Made by a program: the position numbers and the translations under genes
In this document: positions 33,745 to 43,438 of the stretch, piece after piece
Position numbering within the stretch: the stretch's first letter is position 1
How the letters are laid out: the number at the start of each line of letters is the position of its first letter
Assembly: GCF_003732425.1 (NCBI RefSeq)
Contig: NZ_MOBX01000014.1
Coordinates: 548,816 to 612,815 of the forward strand
DNA length: 64,000 nucleotides
DNA from: Pseudomonas fluorescens
GTDB lineage: Bacteria > Pseudomonadota > Gammaproteobacteria > Pseudomonadales > Pseudomonadaceae
Direction of reading: 5' to 3'
Notes under the pieces: generated by a model
What the model was told of the DNA's origin: nothing
Databases searched by the model: none
Seen by the model: the letters and a program-made list of their open reading frames with translations, nothing else

Positions 33745-36386
33745 CAGCGTTTCACCAATCCAGTCAAGCCGCCCGCGATCAGGGCAGCAGTGTCGGCCAG
33801 CGCTACCAACGGATCGAGTCCGGCGGGCACGGCCATATAACGGGGTTCCCAGTCAGGCTGGAACTTGTCTTTGAAGCGGCGCAAGCCTTGGAAGTTGTAC
33901 AACTGCTCACCACGGCGGAAGACCATCGAGCCCAGACGCTGGGTCAGCGGTGCACCACGCCGGGGTTGCAACCCCGACAACGGCACCATGCCCAGACTGA
34001 AGCGCGCGTATCCGTGACTCTTATAGTGTTGAATCAGGCCGACCATCATGAATTCCATGGTCAGCTTGGGGGCATCCGGGTGCGAACGCATCAGATCGAG
34101 GCTGGCCAGGTCGTGGCTGTAAGTCTCGAGCAGGTTGGCGAATGCCACCGGGCGCCCTTCGAAGCGAATCACCGCGATGCGGAAATGCTTTAGGTAATCG
34201 TCACTGAAACGGCCGAGGGAGAAACCTTTCTCACGCACGTTCTTGCCGGTCAGCCACGCATCGGAAATCACTTTCAGCTCGTCCATCGGCGCCTGACCGG
34301 GCTCATGGATTTCCAGCGACAAGCCGTCGCGGGTGCCACGGTTCCAGGTGTAACGCAGGTCCTTCATCTCTTTGCCCTTGGCTTCCAGGTCAAAGCGATG
34401 CAGATCGACCCGGGCTTCTTCGCCGAGTTTGATCGCGGTCAGGCCGATGTCCATGTAGTACGGCAGGTTCTCCGCGCGCACCTGGTAGAAGACCGGGCGG
34501 GCGTGGTGAATATCGCAGAGGTCGCGGAACTGCCAGATCATCTCGGCGCGTTGCTGGCCGGGGCCGATCGGGTCGTACAGCGCCACCAGGCTGCGGCCAC
34601 GGCGTGCGTACATCAGGAACGCTTCGTCGTTCTGGTAAAACAGCAACGCCTTGTCACCGGTCAGCGCGAGGCCACCGTCGGGTTGCGACGATGCCATCAA
34701 AATCTTCGCCGCGCGATCGAGCTCGTCAGGCGTCGGCAGGTGAATGACCGGGCGCGCGGTGCGCAACAGCCAGGTCAGTGCGATCACCAGCAACAGCACA
34801 GCGGCACCGAGCAGCGAGCGCAGGCCACGCGGGGCGTCAGCGTCGAGGGTGAACTGCCACCACAGTTGATGGCTGTACGGTACGTCCTGATAGGCGAACA
34901 GCAGTAGCCACGTCGAAGCGCCCAGCACGCAGAGGCTGGCCACCAGATACAACGGCGAGAACGGCAGTTCGGTCAGGCGGCTCGGGCGATAGAACGAGCG
35001 ACGGAACACACCGAGCAATGCTGCGGTGAGGGTCATCAGCGTGGCTTCTTCCCAGTCGAAGCCTTTGAGCAGCGAGAGCAGGGCGCCGACCAGCAGCAGA
35101 ATGGTGGTGAGCATCCACGCGGCCGACAGGCGCCGACGCAGGCCCTGAGCCAGCATCAGACAGAGTACGCCGATCAGGCTGGCGCCGAAGTGCGAGGCGT
35201 CGACCAGACGATGCGGGATCAGAAAACCGATGTGCTCCAGGCGTGTATCGATCTCGGGGGTAGCGCCAGAAAACAGCAGTACCACACCGGACAGGAACAC
35301 CAGCACCGCCAGAATAGGTGCTGCCAGACCCGATGCTGCGCGCATGGTCTGAGTCTGAAACAGGCGCTGACCTTCGTTGATCAGCAGGAATACGCACGCG
35401 ACCAGCAGCGGCAGCACCACATAGATCAAGCGATACAGCAGCAACGCCGCGGCCAGTGGTGCGGCGCCGAGCGTGTCGGCGAAAGCGGCCAACAGGATCG
35501 CTTCGAAGACGCCGACGCCGCCGGGCACATGGCTGAGTACGCCGGCAGCCAGCGCCAACAGGTACACCAGCAGGAATGCACCAAACGGCGGCGCTTCTGG
35601 CAGCAATAGATAGAGGACAGTCGCTGCAGCGGCAACGTCGAGCGCAGTGATGACCAGTTGCAGGAACGTCAGGCGGCGACCCGGCAGGCGCAGGGTACGG
35701 CGACCAACCCTGACCAGCAGGTTGTCGCGCAACGGTTGTTCCGGCAGGCGCCGACGGTAGATGCCGATAGCCAGTACTGCGCCTAGCAACAGCACGGCAG
35801 CGGCGACCGTGCCGAGCAAGCCTTCGGACAAACCCAGTGCCTGGGAGGCCGCTGGCAGGTCGCTCAGCGTTGCCAGTGCGGCCAGCGGCGGCAATGCGCA
35901 GCCCAGCGACAGGCTGGCGAACAGGGTCATGTGCGCGACTTCCGACGCCCCTAGCCCCAGCCGTGCATATAAACGGTAGCGCACCGAACCGCCGGACAGC
36001 AGCGACAGACCGATTGCATTGCCGATCGCAAACGCGGTGAAGCCGCCCAACGCCAAGGTGCGCGGCGGCAAGGTCACGCCGGCATAGCGGCTGGCCGACC
36101 ATTCGTAGCCGAGCAGGATAATGAAGCCGACCACCGTCGCACCGAATGCACCGAGGAGCGCGGGTTTCGGCACGTCGAGAATCGAGTCGTGCAAGGCATC
36201 GAGATCGAGTTCGGCGAGCAGATGACGACAGGCAATCAGCGCAATGGCGAACAACAGCAAGGTGACCCCCAGCCCGATGGGCTGACGGTATTTGCTCAAC
36301 CGATCCAGCAAGCGCAGGCGCTCGGGTTTGATCGGGTGTTCCGCTGTGACGGTGTCTTGTGGATCAGACGAGTTGGCGCGCATCAA
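33744..36386 (-). CDS. mprF: MprF: aminoacyl-phosphatidylglycerol synthase and flippase
   Basis: 880 residues. The first 530 residues hold about 14 membrane helices (flippase part); the last 320 are a cytoplasmic transferase domain (from about GGLALTGDKALLFYQNDEAF). Signature pieces are RYTWNRGTRDGLSLE and SHGYARFSLGMVPLSGLQP. The Pseudomonas enzyme normally makes alanyl-phosphatidylglycerol from Ala-tRNA and changes membrane charge against cationic antimicrobials. The amino acid used here is inferred. It forms an operon with the hydrolase gene downstream. Confidence 0.95.
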   Translation of the reverse strand: MMRANSSDPQDTVTAEHPIKPERLRLLDRLSKYRQPIGLGVTLLLFAIALIACRHLLAELDLDALHDSILDVPKPALLGAFGATVVGFIILLGYEWSASRYAGVTLPPRTLALGGFTAFAIGNAIGLSLLSGGSVRYRLYARLGLGASEVAHMTLFASLSLGCALPPLAALATLSDLPAASQALGLSEGLLGTVAAAVLLLGAVLAIGIYRRRLPEQPLRDNLLVRVGRRTLRLPGRRLTFLQLVITALDVAAAATVLYLLLPEAPPFGAFLLVYLLALAAGVLSHVPGGVGVFEAILLAAFADTLGAAPLAAALLLYRLIYVVLPLLVACVFLLINEGQRLFQTQTMRAASGLAAPILAVLVFLSGVVLLFSGATPEIDTRLEHIGFLIPHRLVDASHFGASLIGVLCLMLAQGLRRRLSAAWMLTTILLLVGALLSLLKGFDWEEATLMTLTAALLGVFRRSFYRPSRLTELPFSPLYLVASLCVLGASTWLLLFAYQDVPYSHQLWWQFTLDADAPRGLRSLLGAAVLLLVIALTWLLRTARPVIHLPTPDELDRAAKILMASSQPDGGLALTGDKALLFYQNDEAFLMYARRGRSLVALYDPIGPGQQRAEMIWQFRDLCDIHHARPVFYQVRAENLPYYMDIGLTAIKLGEEARVDLHRFDLEAKGKEMKDLRYTWNRGTRDGLSLEIHEPGQAPMDELKVISDAWLTGKNVREKGFSLGRFSDDYLKHFRIAVIRFEGRPVAFANLLETYSHDLASLDLMRSHPDAPKLTMEFMMVGLIQHYKSHGYARFSLGMVPLSGLQPRRGAPLTQRLGSMVFRRGEQLYNFQGLRRFKDKFQPDWEPRYMAVPAGLDPLVALADTAALIAGGLTGLVKR

Positions 36387-36624
36387 TCACCTCTTGGATT
36401 GTGCGCGACAGGATGGAGGTATCCAGCCAAGTTACCAATCCCTGTAGAAAAAAATAATCACAAAATACTACGCCTCTCACCGGGCATCGGCGAGGGCAGT
36501 TCCTGGATTGCAGAGGCCTTGCCTGCGACTCAAGCATAGTCGCAAGTGAGTACTTCTGAAGATCCCAAGCGGTTCACTGCACAGTGACAGATCATTGTTG
36601 CGAAAGGACTTTTTCAACAGATAC

Positions 36625-36656
36625 AAAAAAGGCCACTCTTTCGAGTAGCCTTTTTT
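36625..36656 (-). terminator. Intrinsic terminator after initiator tRNA copy 2
   Basis: On the minus strand: GGCTACTC pairs with GAGTGGCC around a GAAA loop, with A- and T-runs on either side. Identical to the one at 36924. Confidence 0.9.
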
Positions 36657-36662
36657 GATGTT

Positions 36663-36739
<77 letters not shown>

Positions 36740-36923
36740 TCTGTGTGGCGGCATTCTACAGGCGAACGGCGAGGTGTCAACCGCTAATCCCATAAAGGGT
36801 CAAATAAGTGTGCATTCGCGTCAAACGGTCGCAGCTGATGCGTTAAGTTTCGGAAATGCAAAGAATTCCTGTTTGGCGATCGCTTCTTTATAAGAAGAGG
36901 AAATCGACAAAACAGACGCGCAC

Positions 36924-36955
36924 AAAAAAGGCCACTCTTTCGAGTAGCCTTTTTT
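36924..36955 (-). terminator. Intrinsic terminator after initiator tRNA copy 1
   Basis: The same GGCTACTC-GAAA-GAGTGGCC hairpin with A- and T-runs as at 36625. Confidence 0.9.
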
Positions 36956-36961
36956 GATGTT

Positions 36962-37038
<77 letters not shown>

Positions 37039-37252
37039 TCTGTGTGTCGGCATTCTACAGAGGAACGCAGGGGTGTCAACCCGAAATCTGGATAAATCTG
37101 TTGAGGTTCAATCGGTTAGCGCATTTTTCCGGGTGTTTGTTACGCTACAGGTCAGGCTGGGCAAGGCTTTCAGCTCTATTGGCGGCCGCTCGTCGATTGA
37201 GAAAATAAATTCAAAGGACATTTCCTACCGCCTGGAAAGAACATTCACACCA

Positions 37253-37268
37253 CTGGTGCTATATACAG
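37253..37268 (+). promoter_or_regulatory. LexA box upstream of dinB
   Basis: CTGGTGCTATATACAG has the CTG-N10-CAG form, close to the recA box at 13565, and ends 49 bases before the dinB ATG. Confidence 0.88.
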
Positions 37269-37317
37269 GTGTCAGTGAGATACTGCCGATCCGGTTCGCC
37301 ACGTTTCCTTTTCTGAC

Positions 37318-38379
37318 ATGACTCAGCGAAAAATCATCCACATTGACTGCGACTGTTTCTACGCCGCCATCGAGATGCGCGATGACCCGCGTCTGGCCGG
37401 CAAGCCGTTGGCGGTGGGTGGTTCGGCGGACCGGCGCGGGGTGATCGCCACCTGCAATTACGAAGCGCGGGCCTATGGCGTGCGTTCGGCGATGGCTTCG
37501 GGACATGCTTTGAAGCTGTGCCCGGACCTGACCATCGTCAAGCCGCGCATGGACGCCTATCGCGAAGCGTCGAAAGAAATACACACGATCTTCAGCGACT
37601 ACACCGACCTGATTGAACCGCTGTCGCTGGATGAGGCTTATCTGGATGTTTCCGATAGCGCGCATTTCGGCGGCAGTGCCACACGCATTGCCCAAGACAT
37701 TCGCCGGCGGGTCTCCAATCAATTGCACATCACCGTGTCTGCGGGCGTGGCGCCGAACAAGTTTCTGGCAAAAATTGCCAGTGACTGGAAAAAGCCCAAC
37801 GGCTTGTTCGTGATTACGCCGGATCAGGTCGAGGACTTTGTCAGCGGTTTGCCGGTGAGCAAGTTGCACGGCGTCGGCAAGGTCACCGCCGACAAGCTCG
37901 GCAAACTCGGCATCGTCGACTGCCAACACCTGCGCGAGTGGGACAAGCTGGCGCTGGTGCGCGAATTCGGCAGTTTTGGCGAGCGACTGTGGAGTCTGGC
38001 CCGTGGGATCGATGATCGGCTGGTGCATAACGACAGTCGGCGTCAATCGATCAGCGTGGAAAATACCTACGACGTTGATCTGCCGGATCTACGCAGTTGT
38101 CTCGACAAACTGCCAGAGCTGCTGGAAACCCTGAAAACCCGTATGGCGCGGATCGACAGCAGTTATCGACCGGGCAAGCCGTTCGTCAAAGTGAAGTTTC
38201 ATGACTTTACCCAGACGACACTTGAGCAGGCCGGGGCAGGGCGGGATCTGGGCAGTTATCAGTTGATGCTGACGCAGGCGTTCAATCGCGGCGGCAAACC
38301 GGTGCGGTTGTTGGGGGTTGGGGTGAGGCTTGAGGATTTGCGCGGCGGGTTTGAGCAGATGGAGTTGTTTGAGCGGTAG
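37318..38379 (+). CDS. dinB: DNA polymerase IV
   Basis: 353 residues, the usual DinB size. The start HIDCDCFYAAIEMRDD holds the first catalytic Asp and LSLDEAYLDVSDSAHF holds the Asp-Glu pair. A helix-hairpin-helix follows (VSKLHGVGKVTADKLGKLGI). The C-terminal end GFEQMELFE approximates the beta-clamp binding motif. It copies damaged DNA with low fidelity. The LexA box in front shows SOS control. Confidence 0.97.
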   Translation: MTQRKIIHIDCDCFYAAIEMRDDPRLAGKPLAVGGSADRRGVIATCNYEARAYGVRSAMASGHALKLCPDLTIVKPRMDAYREASKEIHTIFSDYTDLIEPLSLDEAYLDVSDSAHFGGSATRIAQDIRRRVSNQLHITVSAGVAPNKFLAKIASDWKKPNGLFVITPDQVEDFVSGLPVSKLHGVGKVTADKLGKLGIVDCQHLREWDKLALVREFGSFGERLWSLARGIDDRLVHNDSRRQSISVENTYDVDLPDLRSCLDKLPELLETLKTRMARIDSSYRPGKPFVKVKFHDFTQTTLEQAGAGRDLGSYQLMLTQAFNRGGKPVRLLGVGVRLEDLRGGFEQMELFER

Positions 38380-38403
38380 TTTTCCGGTGTGTCTCAGGGC
38401 CTC

Positions 38404-38475
38404 TTCGCGAGCAGGCTCGCTCCCACATTGGATTGTGTTGTTCACCAATCCCCTGTGGGAGCGAGCCTGCTCCGG
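38404..38475. repeat. REP palindrome pair, second arm diverged
   Basis: TTCGCGAGCAGGCTCGCTCC followed by GGAGCGAGCCTGCTCCGGGC in reverse; the second arm ends differently from other copies. Confidence 0.88.
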
Positions 38476-38502
38476 GCGGCGTTCCGACGAAGCTTTTAGC
38501 TG

Positions 38503-39456
38503 TCAGTTCGGCCCTGGATCAGCCACCAGACGCCCGGCATCCTTGGTCAGCGACTTGAGAAACTCAGCCTGCAACTCAGGATCGTTTCGCGTCAGTTCGA
38601 TCAGGCTTTGTTCCAGTTCGCTGGCTTCTTCTTCCAGACCCAGTTCCGACAGGCGTTTGACCCGGTGCACCCACTGGCTCACTTCGTCGTCTTCCAGATC
38701 GTCATAGATCAGCCCGTGCGCTTCCAGCAACTTGCCGCGCAGACGACTGCTGATCATCAGCGATGAGTCAGAGTGCACGTCATCCTTGGCGTCTTCGACG
38801 CTGATCTGCAGTTTGCCGACATGATTGAGGTCATTTTCGGCAAATGGACTGTCGAGCAGGTTCAGGCGCAGCACACCGTTACGATCGGTGGTCATGTCGA
38901 AGGTCTGTTTGCCAGCCTTGACCTGTACCGGACGCTCGCTCCACGGCAGGCTCGAATACTCCGTGCGCTTGTCGCGCTGGACTTCATCAATGCCGGCCAG
39001 GTTCTGTTGCGCACGACCGTTGGACTGCGCGTTCATGAACGGGTTGAGCCCGGCAAAACCATAGCTCAGCCAGTCCCTGGTGACGCTGTCCGGCAAGTTG
39101 CCGAGGGCGAACACATTGACCACGTTGGCGCCGATGCCACCCACCACGGCTACCGCGCCCAGCGGAATCTCATAGACTTCCCGCCAGGGTTGGTAAGGCG
39201 TGTAGCGGTCGTAGCGACGCGTCACTTCGAACTCGGTGACTTCGAAGGTCTTCTGCTCGTTGATCTTCACGCGTCGTTGCGGCAGCTCAAGTTCCTTGGG
39301 CTCACCGACATCGATCTGCAGGCTGTGGTCGAGCAGTTTTCGCTCGACCCGCTCTTCGTGCTCGCTGCGTTGTGACATGTGATTGGCACAGCCGCTGACC
39401 AGCAGGGCACCGCACAGGGCGGTGCCTCCGAGGCCTAAGGTGTTTCGCTTGAACAT
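38503..39456 (-). CDS. Hypothetical lipoprotein upstream partner of proS
   Basis: 317 residues. Lipobox LVSGC ends at about residue 23 (TALCGALLVSGCANH), so the mature protein is a lipoprotein. The body is hydrophilic, with a hydrophobic stretch around residue 100 (GAVAVVGGIGANVVNVFALG) that could insert into the membrane. The same gene order beside proS occurs in P. aeruginosa. No function is known. It ends well before proS and is read in the same direction. Confidence 0.75.
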   Translation of the reverse strand: MFKRNTLGLGGTALCGALLVSGCANHMSQRSEHEERVERKLLDHSLQIDVGEPKELELPQRRVKINEQKTFEVTEFEVTRRYDRYTPYQPWREVYEIPLGAVAVVGGIGANVVNVFALGNLPDSVTRDWLSYGFAGLNPFMNAQSNGRAQQNLAGIDEVQRDKRTEYSSLPWSERPVQVKAGKQTFDMTTDRNGVLRLNLLDSPFAENDLNHVGKLQISVEDAKDDVHSDSSLMISSRLRGKLLEAHGLIYDDLEDDEVSQWVHRVKRLSELGLEEEASELEQSLIELTRNDPELQAEFLKSLTKDAGRLVADPGPN

Positions 39457-39473
39457 GACGTCTCTATCTGGTT

Positions 39474-41189
39474 TCAGCGGCGGATACGGGCCTGAAGGAA
39501 GGACACCACATCGGCGACCGGCAGCGCTTGCGCTTCCGGCTCGGTACGGCTCTTGTATTCCAGATTGCCTTCGGCGAGGCCGCGGTCGCTGACCACGATC
39601 CGGTGTGGAATGCCGATCAGCTCCATGTCCGCGAACTTGATGCCCGGGCTGGTTTTCTTGTCGCGATCGTCCAGCAGCACTTCGAAGCCGGCCGCCGTCA
39701 GTTCGGCGTACAGCTTGTCGGTGGCTTCGCGCACCTGCTCGGTTTCATAACGCAGCGGTACCAGGGCGATCTGGAACGGCGCCAGGGTGTCGCTCCAGAT
39801 GATGCCGTTTTCGTCGTTGTTCTGCTCGATGGCCGCAGCCACCACGCGGGATACGCCGATACCGTAGCAACCCATTTCCAGGGTCACCGGCTTGCCGTTC
39901 TCGCCCAGCACTTCGCACTTCATCGCCTTGCTGTACTTGTTGCCCAGCTGGAAGATGTGCCCGACTTCGATGCCGCGCTTGATTTCCAGGGTGCCTTTGC
40001 CGTCCGGGCTTGGATCGCCGGCGACCACGTTACGCAGGTCTGCGACAGTCGGAACCGGCAGATCACGCTCCCAGTTCACGCCGAAGTAGTGCTTGTCGTC
40101 GATGTTCGCGCCGATACCGAAGTCGCTCATCAGCTCGACCGAGCGGTCGATGATGATTGGCAGTGGCAGGTTCAGCGGACCGAGCGAACCGGCGCCGGCG
40201 CCAATGGCGTCACGCAGTTCGGCATCGCTGGCCATGACCAGCGGGCTGGCCACGCCAGGTTGCTGGGCAGCCTTGATTTCGTTGAGCTCGTGGTCGCCAC
40301 GGATGACCAGTGCGATCAGCTTGCCTTCTTCTTCGGCGTGCACGATCAGGGTCTTGATGGTCTTTTCAATCGGCAGATTGAATTTTTCCACCAGCGCCGC
40401 GATGGTTTTGGTGTCTGGCGTATCGACCAGGCGCAGCTCTTCGGTCGGAGCAGGGCGCGACGTTTCACGCGGCACCGCTTCGGCTTTTTCGATGTTCGCC
40501 GCGTAGTCGGAGCCATTGCTGAAGACGATGTCGTCTTCGCCGGACTCGGCCAGTACGTGGAATTCGTGCGAACCGGCACCACCGATCGAACCGTTATCGG
40601 CTTCAACCGGACGGAATTTCAGGCCCAGACGCGTGAAGATGTTGCAGTAGGCTTCATGCATGCGGTCATAGGTGATCTGCAGCGACGCCTGATCAGCGTG
40701 GAAGGAGTACGAGTCCTTCATGATGAACTCGCGACCGCGCATCAAACCAAAGCGTGGGCGGATTTCGTCACGGAATTTGGTCTGGATCTGGTACAGGTTG
40801 ATGGGCAGCTGTTTGTAGCTGCTCAACTCGTTGCGCATCAGATCGGTGATCACTTCTTCGTGGGTCGGGCCCGCGCAGAAGTCGCGACCGTGGCGGTCTT
40901 TGATGCGCAGCAGCTCAGGGCCGTACTCTTCCCAGCGCCCCGATTCCTGCCACAGCTCGGCCGGTTGGGTGCTCGGCATCAACACTTCGAGAGAACCGGC
41001 AGCGTTCATCTCTTCGCGAACGATCGCTTCAACCTTGCGCATTACCCGCAGACCCATGGGCAGCCAGGTGTACAGGCCCGAGGCGAGTTTGCGGATCATG
41101 CCGGCGCGCAGCATCAGCTGGTGGCTGATCACGACCGCATCGGAAGGCGTTTCTTTCTGTGTGGCGAGCAAAAATTGACTGGTGCGCAT
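39474..41189 (-). CDS. proS: Prolyl-tRNA synthetase
   Basis: 571 residues from the ATG at 41187-41189; the frame is open further upstream but the extra stretch is not conserved. Class II motifs are present: RPRFGLMRGREFIMKDSYSF (motif 2), and EMGCYGIGVSRVVAAAIEQ (motif 3). The insertion domain lies between about 220 and 400, as expected for bacterial-type ProS with editing. It charges tRNA-Pro in the cytoplasm. The lipoprotein gene follows 17 bases later. Confidence 0.98.
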   Translation of the reverse strand: MRTSQFLLATQKETPSDAVVISHQLMLRAGMIRKLASGLYTWLPMGLRVMRKVEAIVREEMNAAGSLEVLMPSTQPAELWQESGRWEEYGPELLRIKDRHGRDFCAGPTHEEVITDLMRNELSSYKQLPINLYQIQTKFRDEIRPRFGLMRGREFIMKDSYSFHADQASLQITYDRMHEAYCNIFTRLGLKFRPVEADNGSIGGAGSHEFHVLAESGEDDIVFSNGSDYAANIEKAEAVPRETSRPAPTEELRLVDTPDTKTIAALVEKFNLPIEKTIKTLIVHAEEEGKLIALVIRGDHELNEIKAAQQPGVASPLVMASDAELRDAIGAGAGSLGPLNLPLPIIIDRSVELMSDFGIGANIDDKHYFGVNWERDLPVPTVADLRNVVAGDPSPDGKGTLEIKRGIEVGHIFQLGNKYSKAMKCEVLGENGKPVTLEMGCYGIGVSRVVAAAIEQNNDENGIIWSDTLAPFQIALVPLRYETEQVREATDKLYAELTAAGFEVLLDDRDKKTSPGIKFADMELIGIPHRIVVSDRGLAEGNLEYKSRTEPEAQALPVADVVSFLQARIRR

Positions 41190-41281
41190 GGTTGGCCGTT
41201 GTCGGTTGCTATGACTGGAAATGACGGAGCAGTGTACCGGCGAGTTTTGCTGACGTACAGAAGTGTGGCCGGAGGAGGGGG

Positions 41282-41309
41282 CCAACGGCAGGAATCCTCC
41301 TGCCGTTGG
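41282..41309. other. Perfect 12-bp hairpin between proS and ampG
   Basis: CCAACGGCAGGA pairs with TCCTGCCGTTGG across a 4-base loop, just downstream of the ampG stop. No T-run follows, so it may stabilise the ampG transcript end. Confidence 0.6.
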
Positions 41310-41318
41310 TGAAACGTC

Positions 41319-42878
41319 TTACGACTCTTCTGTAGCCGGCGTCGGTACAGGCTCGGGCGTTGGCGTCGGGCCTTCGCGGCGGCTTTCCTGAAACCAGTGC
41401 AGGGCGATCAGTATCAGCGTCGGCACACCGAGCAGGGCGGTGATCAGGAAGAAGCTGTGGTAACCGAATTTCTCCACCATCACGCCGGAATAGCCACCCA
41501 TCAGGCGCGGTAGCAGCAACATGATCGAGCTGAGCAGGGCGTATTGCGTGGCCGAGAACTTCAGGTTGGTCAGGCTCGACAGGTAGGCAACGAACGCCGA
41601 CGTCGCCAGGCCCGAGCTGAAGTTGTCGAGGGAAATGGTCACCATCAGCATCTGCAGGTTCGGGCCCATGTCAGCGAGCATCACGAACAGCAGGTTGGTG
41701 GCTGCCGAGGCTGCGCCGCCGATAAACAGAATCGGCAGAATGCCGAAGCGCACGATCAGCAGGCCACCCATGCCGGCACCGACCAGCGTCATGATCAGGC
41801 CGAAGATCTTGCTGACACTGGCGATCTGATCCTTGGTGAAACCCTGATCGATGTAGAACACGTTGGCCATGACGCCCATCACCGTGTCTGACATTCGATA
41901 CGTGGCGATCAGGCCGAGCAACAGCAGCGCCTGCCAGCGATAGCGCAGAATGAAGTCGTTGACCGGCGTCAGCACCGGGGCGAGGCCGCGACGCCCCATG
42001 GTCGACAGGCACAGACCGGTGAGCAGCGTATACAGAATGGCGCGCAGAAAGGCGCGGTCTTCGAGCAGCAGGTCGAGCGGGCTCATGCCGCCGAACAAAA
42101 CGCTGGCGAAATCGGTGTTGTAGAGCTGAGTGAACATCGCTGGCACGGAGACCAGCAACACGATCAGCACGAACACCGACATCAACTGATGCATGAATGT
42201 ATAGCGACCGGCCTGCAACTGCGTGCGCAGCGGCACCGGCGGCTCGCGCATGAGCAGCGTGGTCAGCAGCGCGGGAATCATCAATGCGCCGAACAGCGCG
42301 TACGTACCGGCCCAGGCTGAGTGCTTGTAATTGAACCCGGTAGACCCGAAGCCCTCAGCGAAGAACAGCGCGCCAGCGGTAGCCAGCAGCGCCGCTACGC
42401 GATACCCGGACATATAACTGGCGGCGAGGGCGGCCTGACGGTTGTCTTCGGCGATTTCCAGGCGATAGGCGTCCACCGCGATATCTTGAGTGGCGGAGGC
42501 GAAGGCAACGACGACGGCAATGGCGATCAGCCAGGACAGATGCTTCTGCGGATCACAGAAACCCATGCCGATCAGGCCGAGGATCACCAGCGCTTGCGAG
42601 AGCACCAGCCATGAACGGCGACGGCCGAGTTTGCCCAGCAACGGCAGGCGCCATTGGTCGAGCAGCGGTGACCAGACCCATTTGAACGCGTAGGCCAGGC
42701 CGATCAGACTGGCGTAGCCGATGGTTTCACGGGCGACACCGGCTTCACGCAGCCAGACGGAAAGCGTAGAGAACACCAGCATGTACGGCAGGCCGGCGGC
42801 GAAACCGAGCAACAACAGCACGAGCGTCGAAGGACTGGCATAAGCGGCTAGCGCGGCGCGCCAGGTTTTACGGGGCAT
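41319..42878 (-). CDS. AmpG-family muropeptide permease
   Basis: 519 residues with about 14 membrane helices. The AmpG start GLPYMLVFSTLSVWLREAGV and the loop WVWSPLLDQWRLPLLGKLGRRRSW are typical of the muropeptide-importing MFS branch. It brings anhydro-muropeptides from the periplasm into the cytoplasm for recycling, a step that also signals to beta-lactamase induction in this genus. The C-terminus is short and Pro-rich (PTPTPEPVPTPATEES). It is read in the same direction as proS and separated by a hairpin. Confidence 0.88.
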   Translation of the reverse strand: MPRKTWRAALAAYASPSTLVLLLLGFAAGLPYMLVFSTLSVWLREAGVARETIGYASLIGLAYAFKWVWSPLLDQWRLPLLGKLGRRRSWLVLSQALVILGLIGMGFCDPQKHLSWLIAIAVVVAFASATQDIAVDAYRLEIAEDNRQAALAASYMSGYRVAALLATAGALFFAEGFGSTGFNYKHSAWAGTYALFGALMIPALLTTLLMREPPVPLRTQLQAGRYTFMHQLMSVFVLIVLLVSVPAMFTQLYNTDFASVLFGGMSPLDLLLEDRAFLRAILYTLLTGLCLSTMGRRGLAPVLTPVNDFILRYRWQALLLLGLIATYRMSDTVMGVMANVFYIDQGFTKDQIASVSKIFGLIMTLVGAGMGGLLIVRFGILPILFIGGAASAATNLLFVMLADMGPNLQMLMVTISLDNFSSGLATSAFVAYLSSLTNLKFSATQYALLSSIMLLLPRLMGGYSGVMVEKFGYHSFFLITALLGVPTLILIALHWFQESRREGPTPTPEPVPTPATEES

Positions 42879-42921
42879 GGGCTGAAGTCTGCCTCAAGAT
42901 TGCGAAAACAAAGCGCGCACT

Positions 42922-43281
42922 CTAACCGCTGTGCTCTACCGGACGCCAGCCATGGCGCTGAATATCCACACGATTGTTCCGGACGGTGATGCCTTCCATG
43001 CGCAATCGCGCCCGTTGTTCATCGCCGGACGGGCTGCCGACCGGCAGGCTGATCCGACCGCCAGCGCCCAGTACGCGGTGCCAAGGCAGTTTGGTATCGC
43101 CGGGCAACTGACTCAAGGTGCGACCGACCCAGCGGGCGGCGCGCCCCAACCCGGCCAGCTCGGCTAACTGACCATAGCTGACGACTTTGCCTTTGGGCAC
43201 TTGGGCGAGCGTCGAATAAAGCGCCGTGCGTCGGATTTGCGCATCGTTTTCAACGCTGTCGAGCGGGTCTGTCACGTACAC
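42922..43281 (-). CDS. Alkyltransferase-like protein (ATL, MGMT family)
   Basis: 119 residues. The MGMT core is VPKGKVVSYGQLAELAGLG and LPWHRVLGAGGRIS. The active-site Cys of methyltransferases (PCHR) is Trp here (W67 in PWHR), as in ATL proteins, which bind O6-alkylguanine and hand it to nucleotide-excision repair instead of repairing it. The start may be an in-frame ATG a little downstream. No operon partner is seen. Confidence 0.85.
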   Translation of the reverse strand: MYVTDPLDSVENDAQIRRTALYSTLAQVPKGKVVSYGQLAELAGLGRAARWVGRTLSQLPGDTKLPWHRVLGAGGRISLPVGSPSGDEQRARLRMEGITVRNNRVDIQRHGWRPVEHSG

Positions 43282-43438
43282 GGTTCCTGAGCATGAACAG
43301 TTTGATGGCTTTCAGAGTAATCGGTGATCGCGCAATTGAGAAATGAACTCATCGGAAATAGTCCGGTCAGTCCTTGTCAGGGTCTTATTCCTACGGATAA
43401 TGCCGACCTTTTCGCAAACTTGAGCCTTAGATTTGCTT

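Noticed and set aside
39528..41312. 594-codon plus-strand frame across proS
   Set aside because: Antisense shadow of prolyl-tRNA synthetase.
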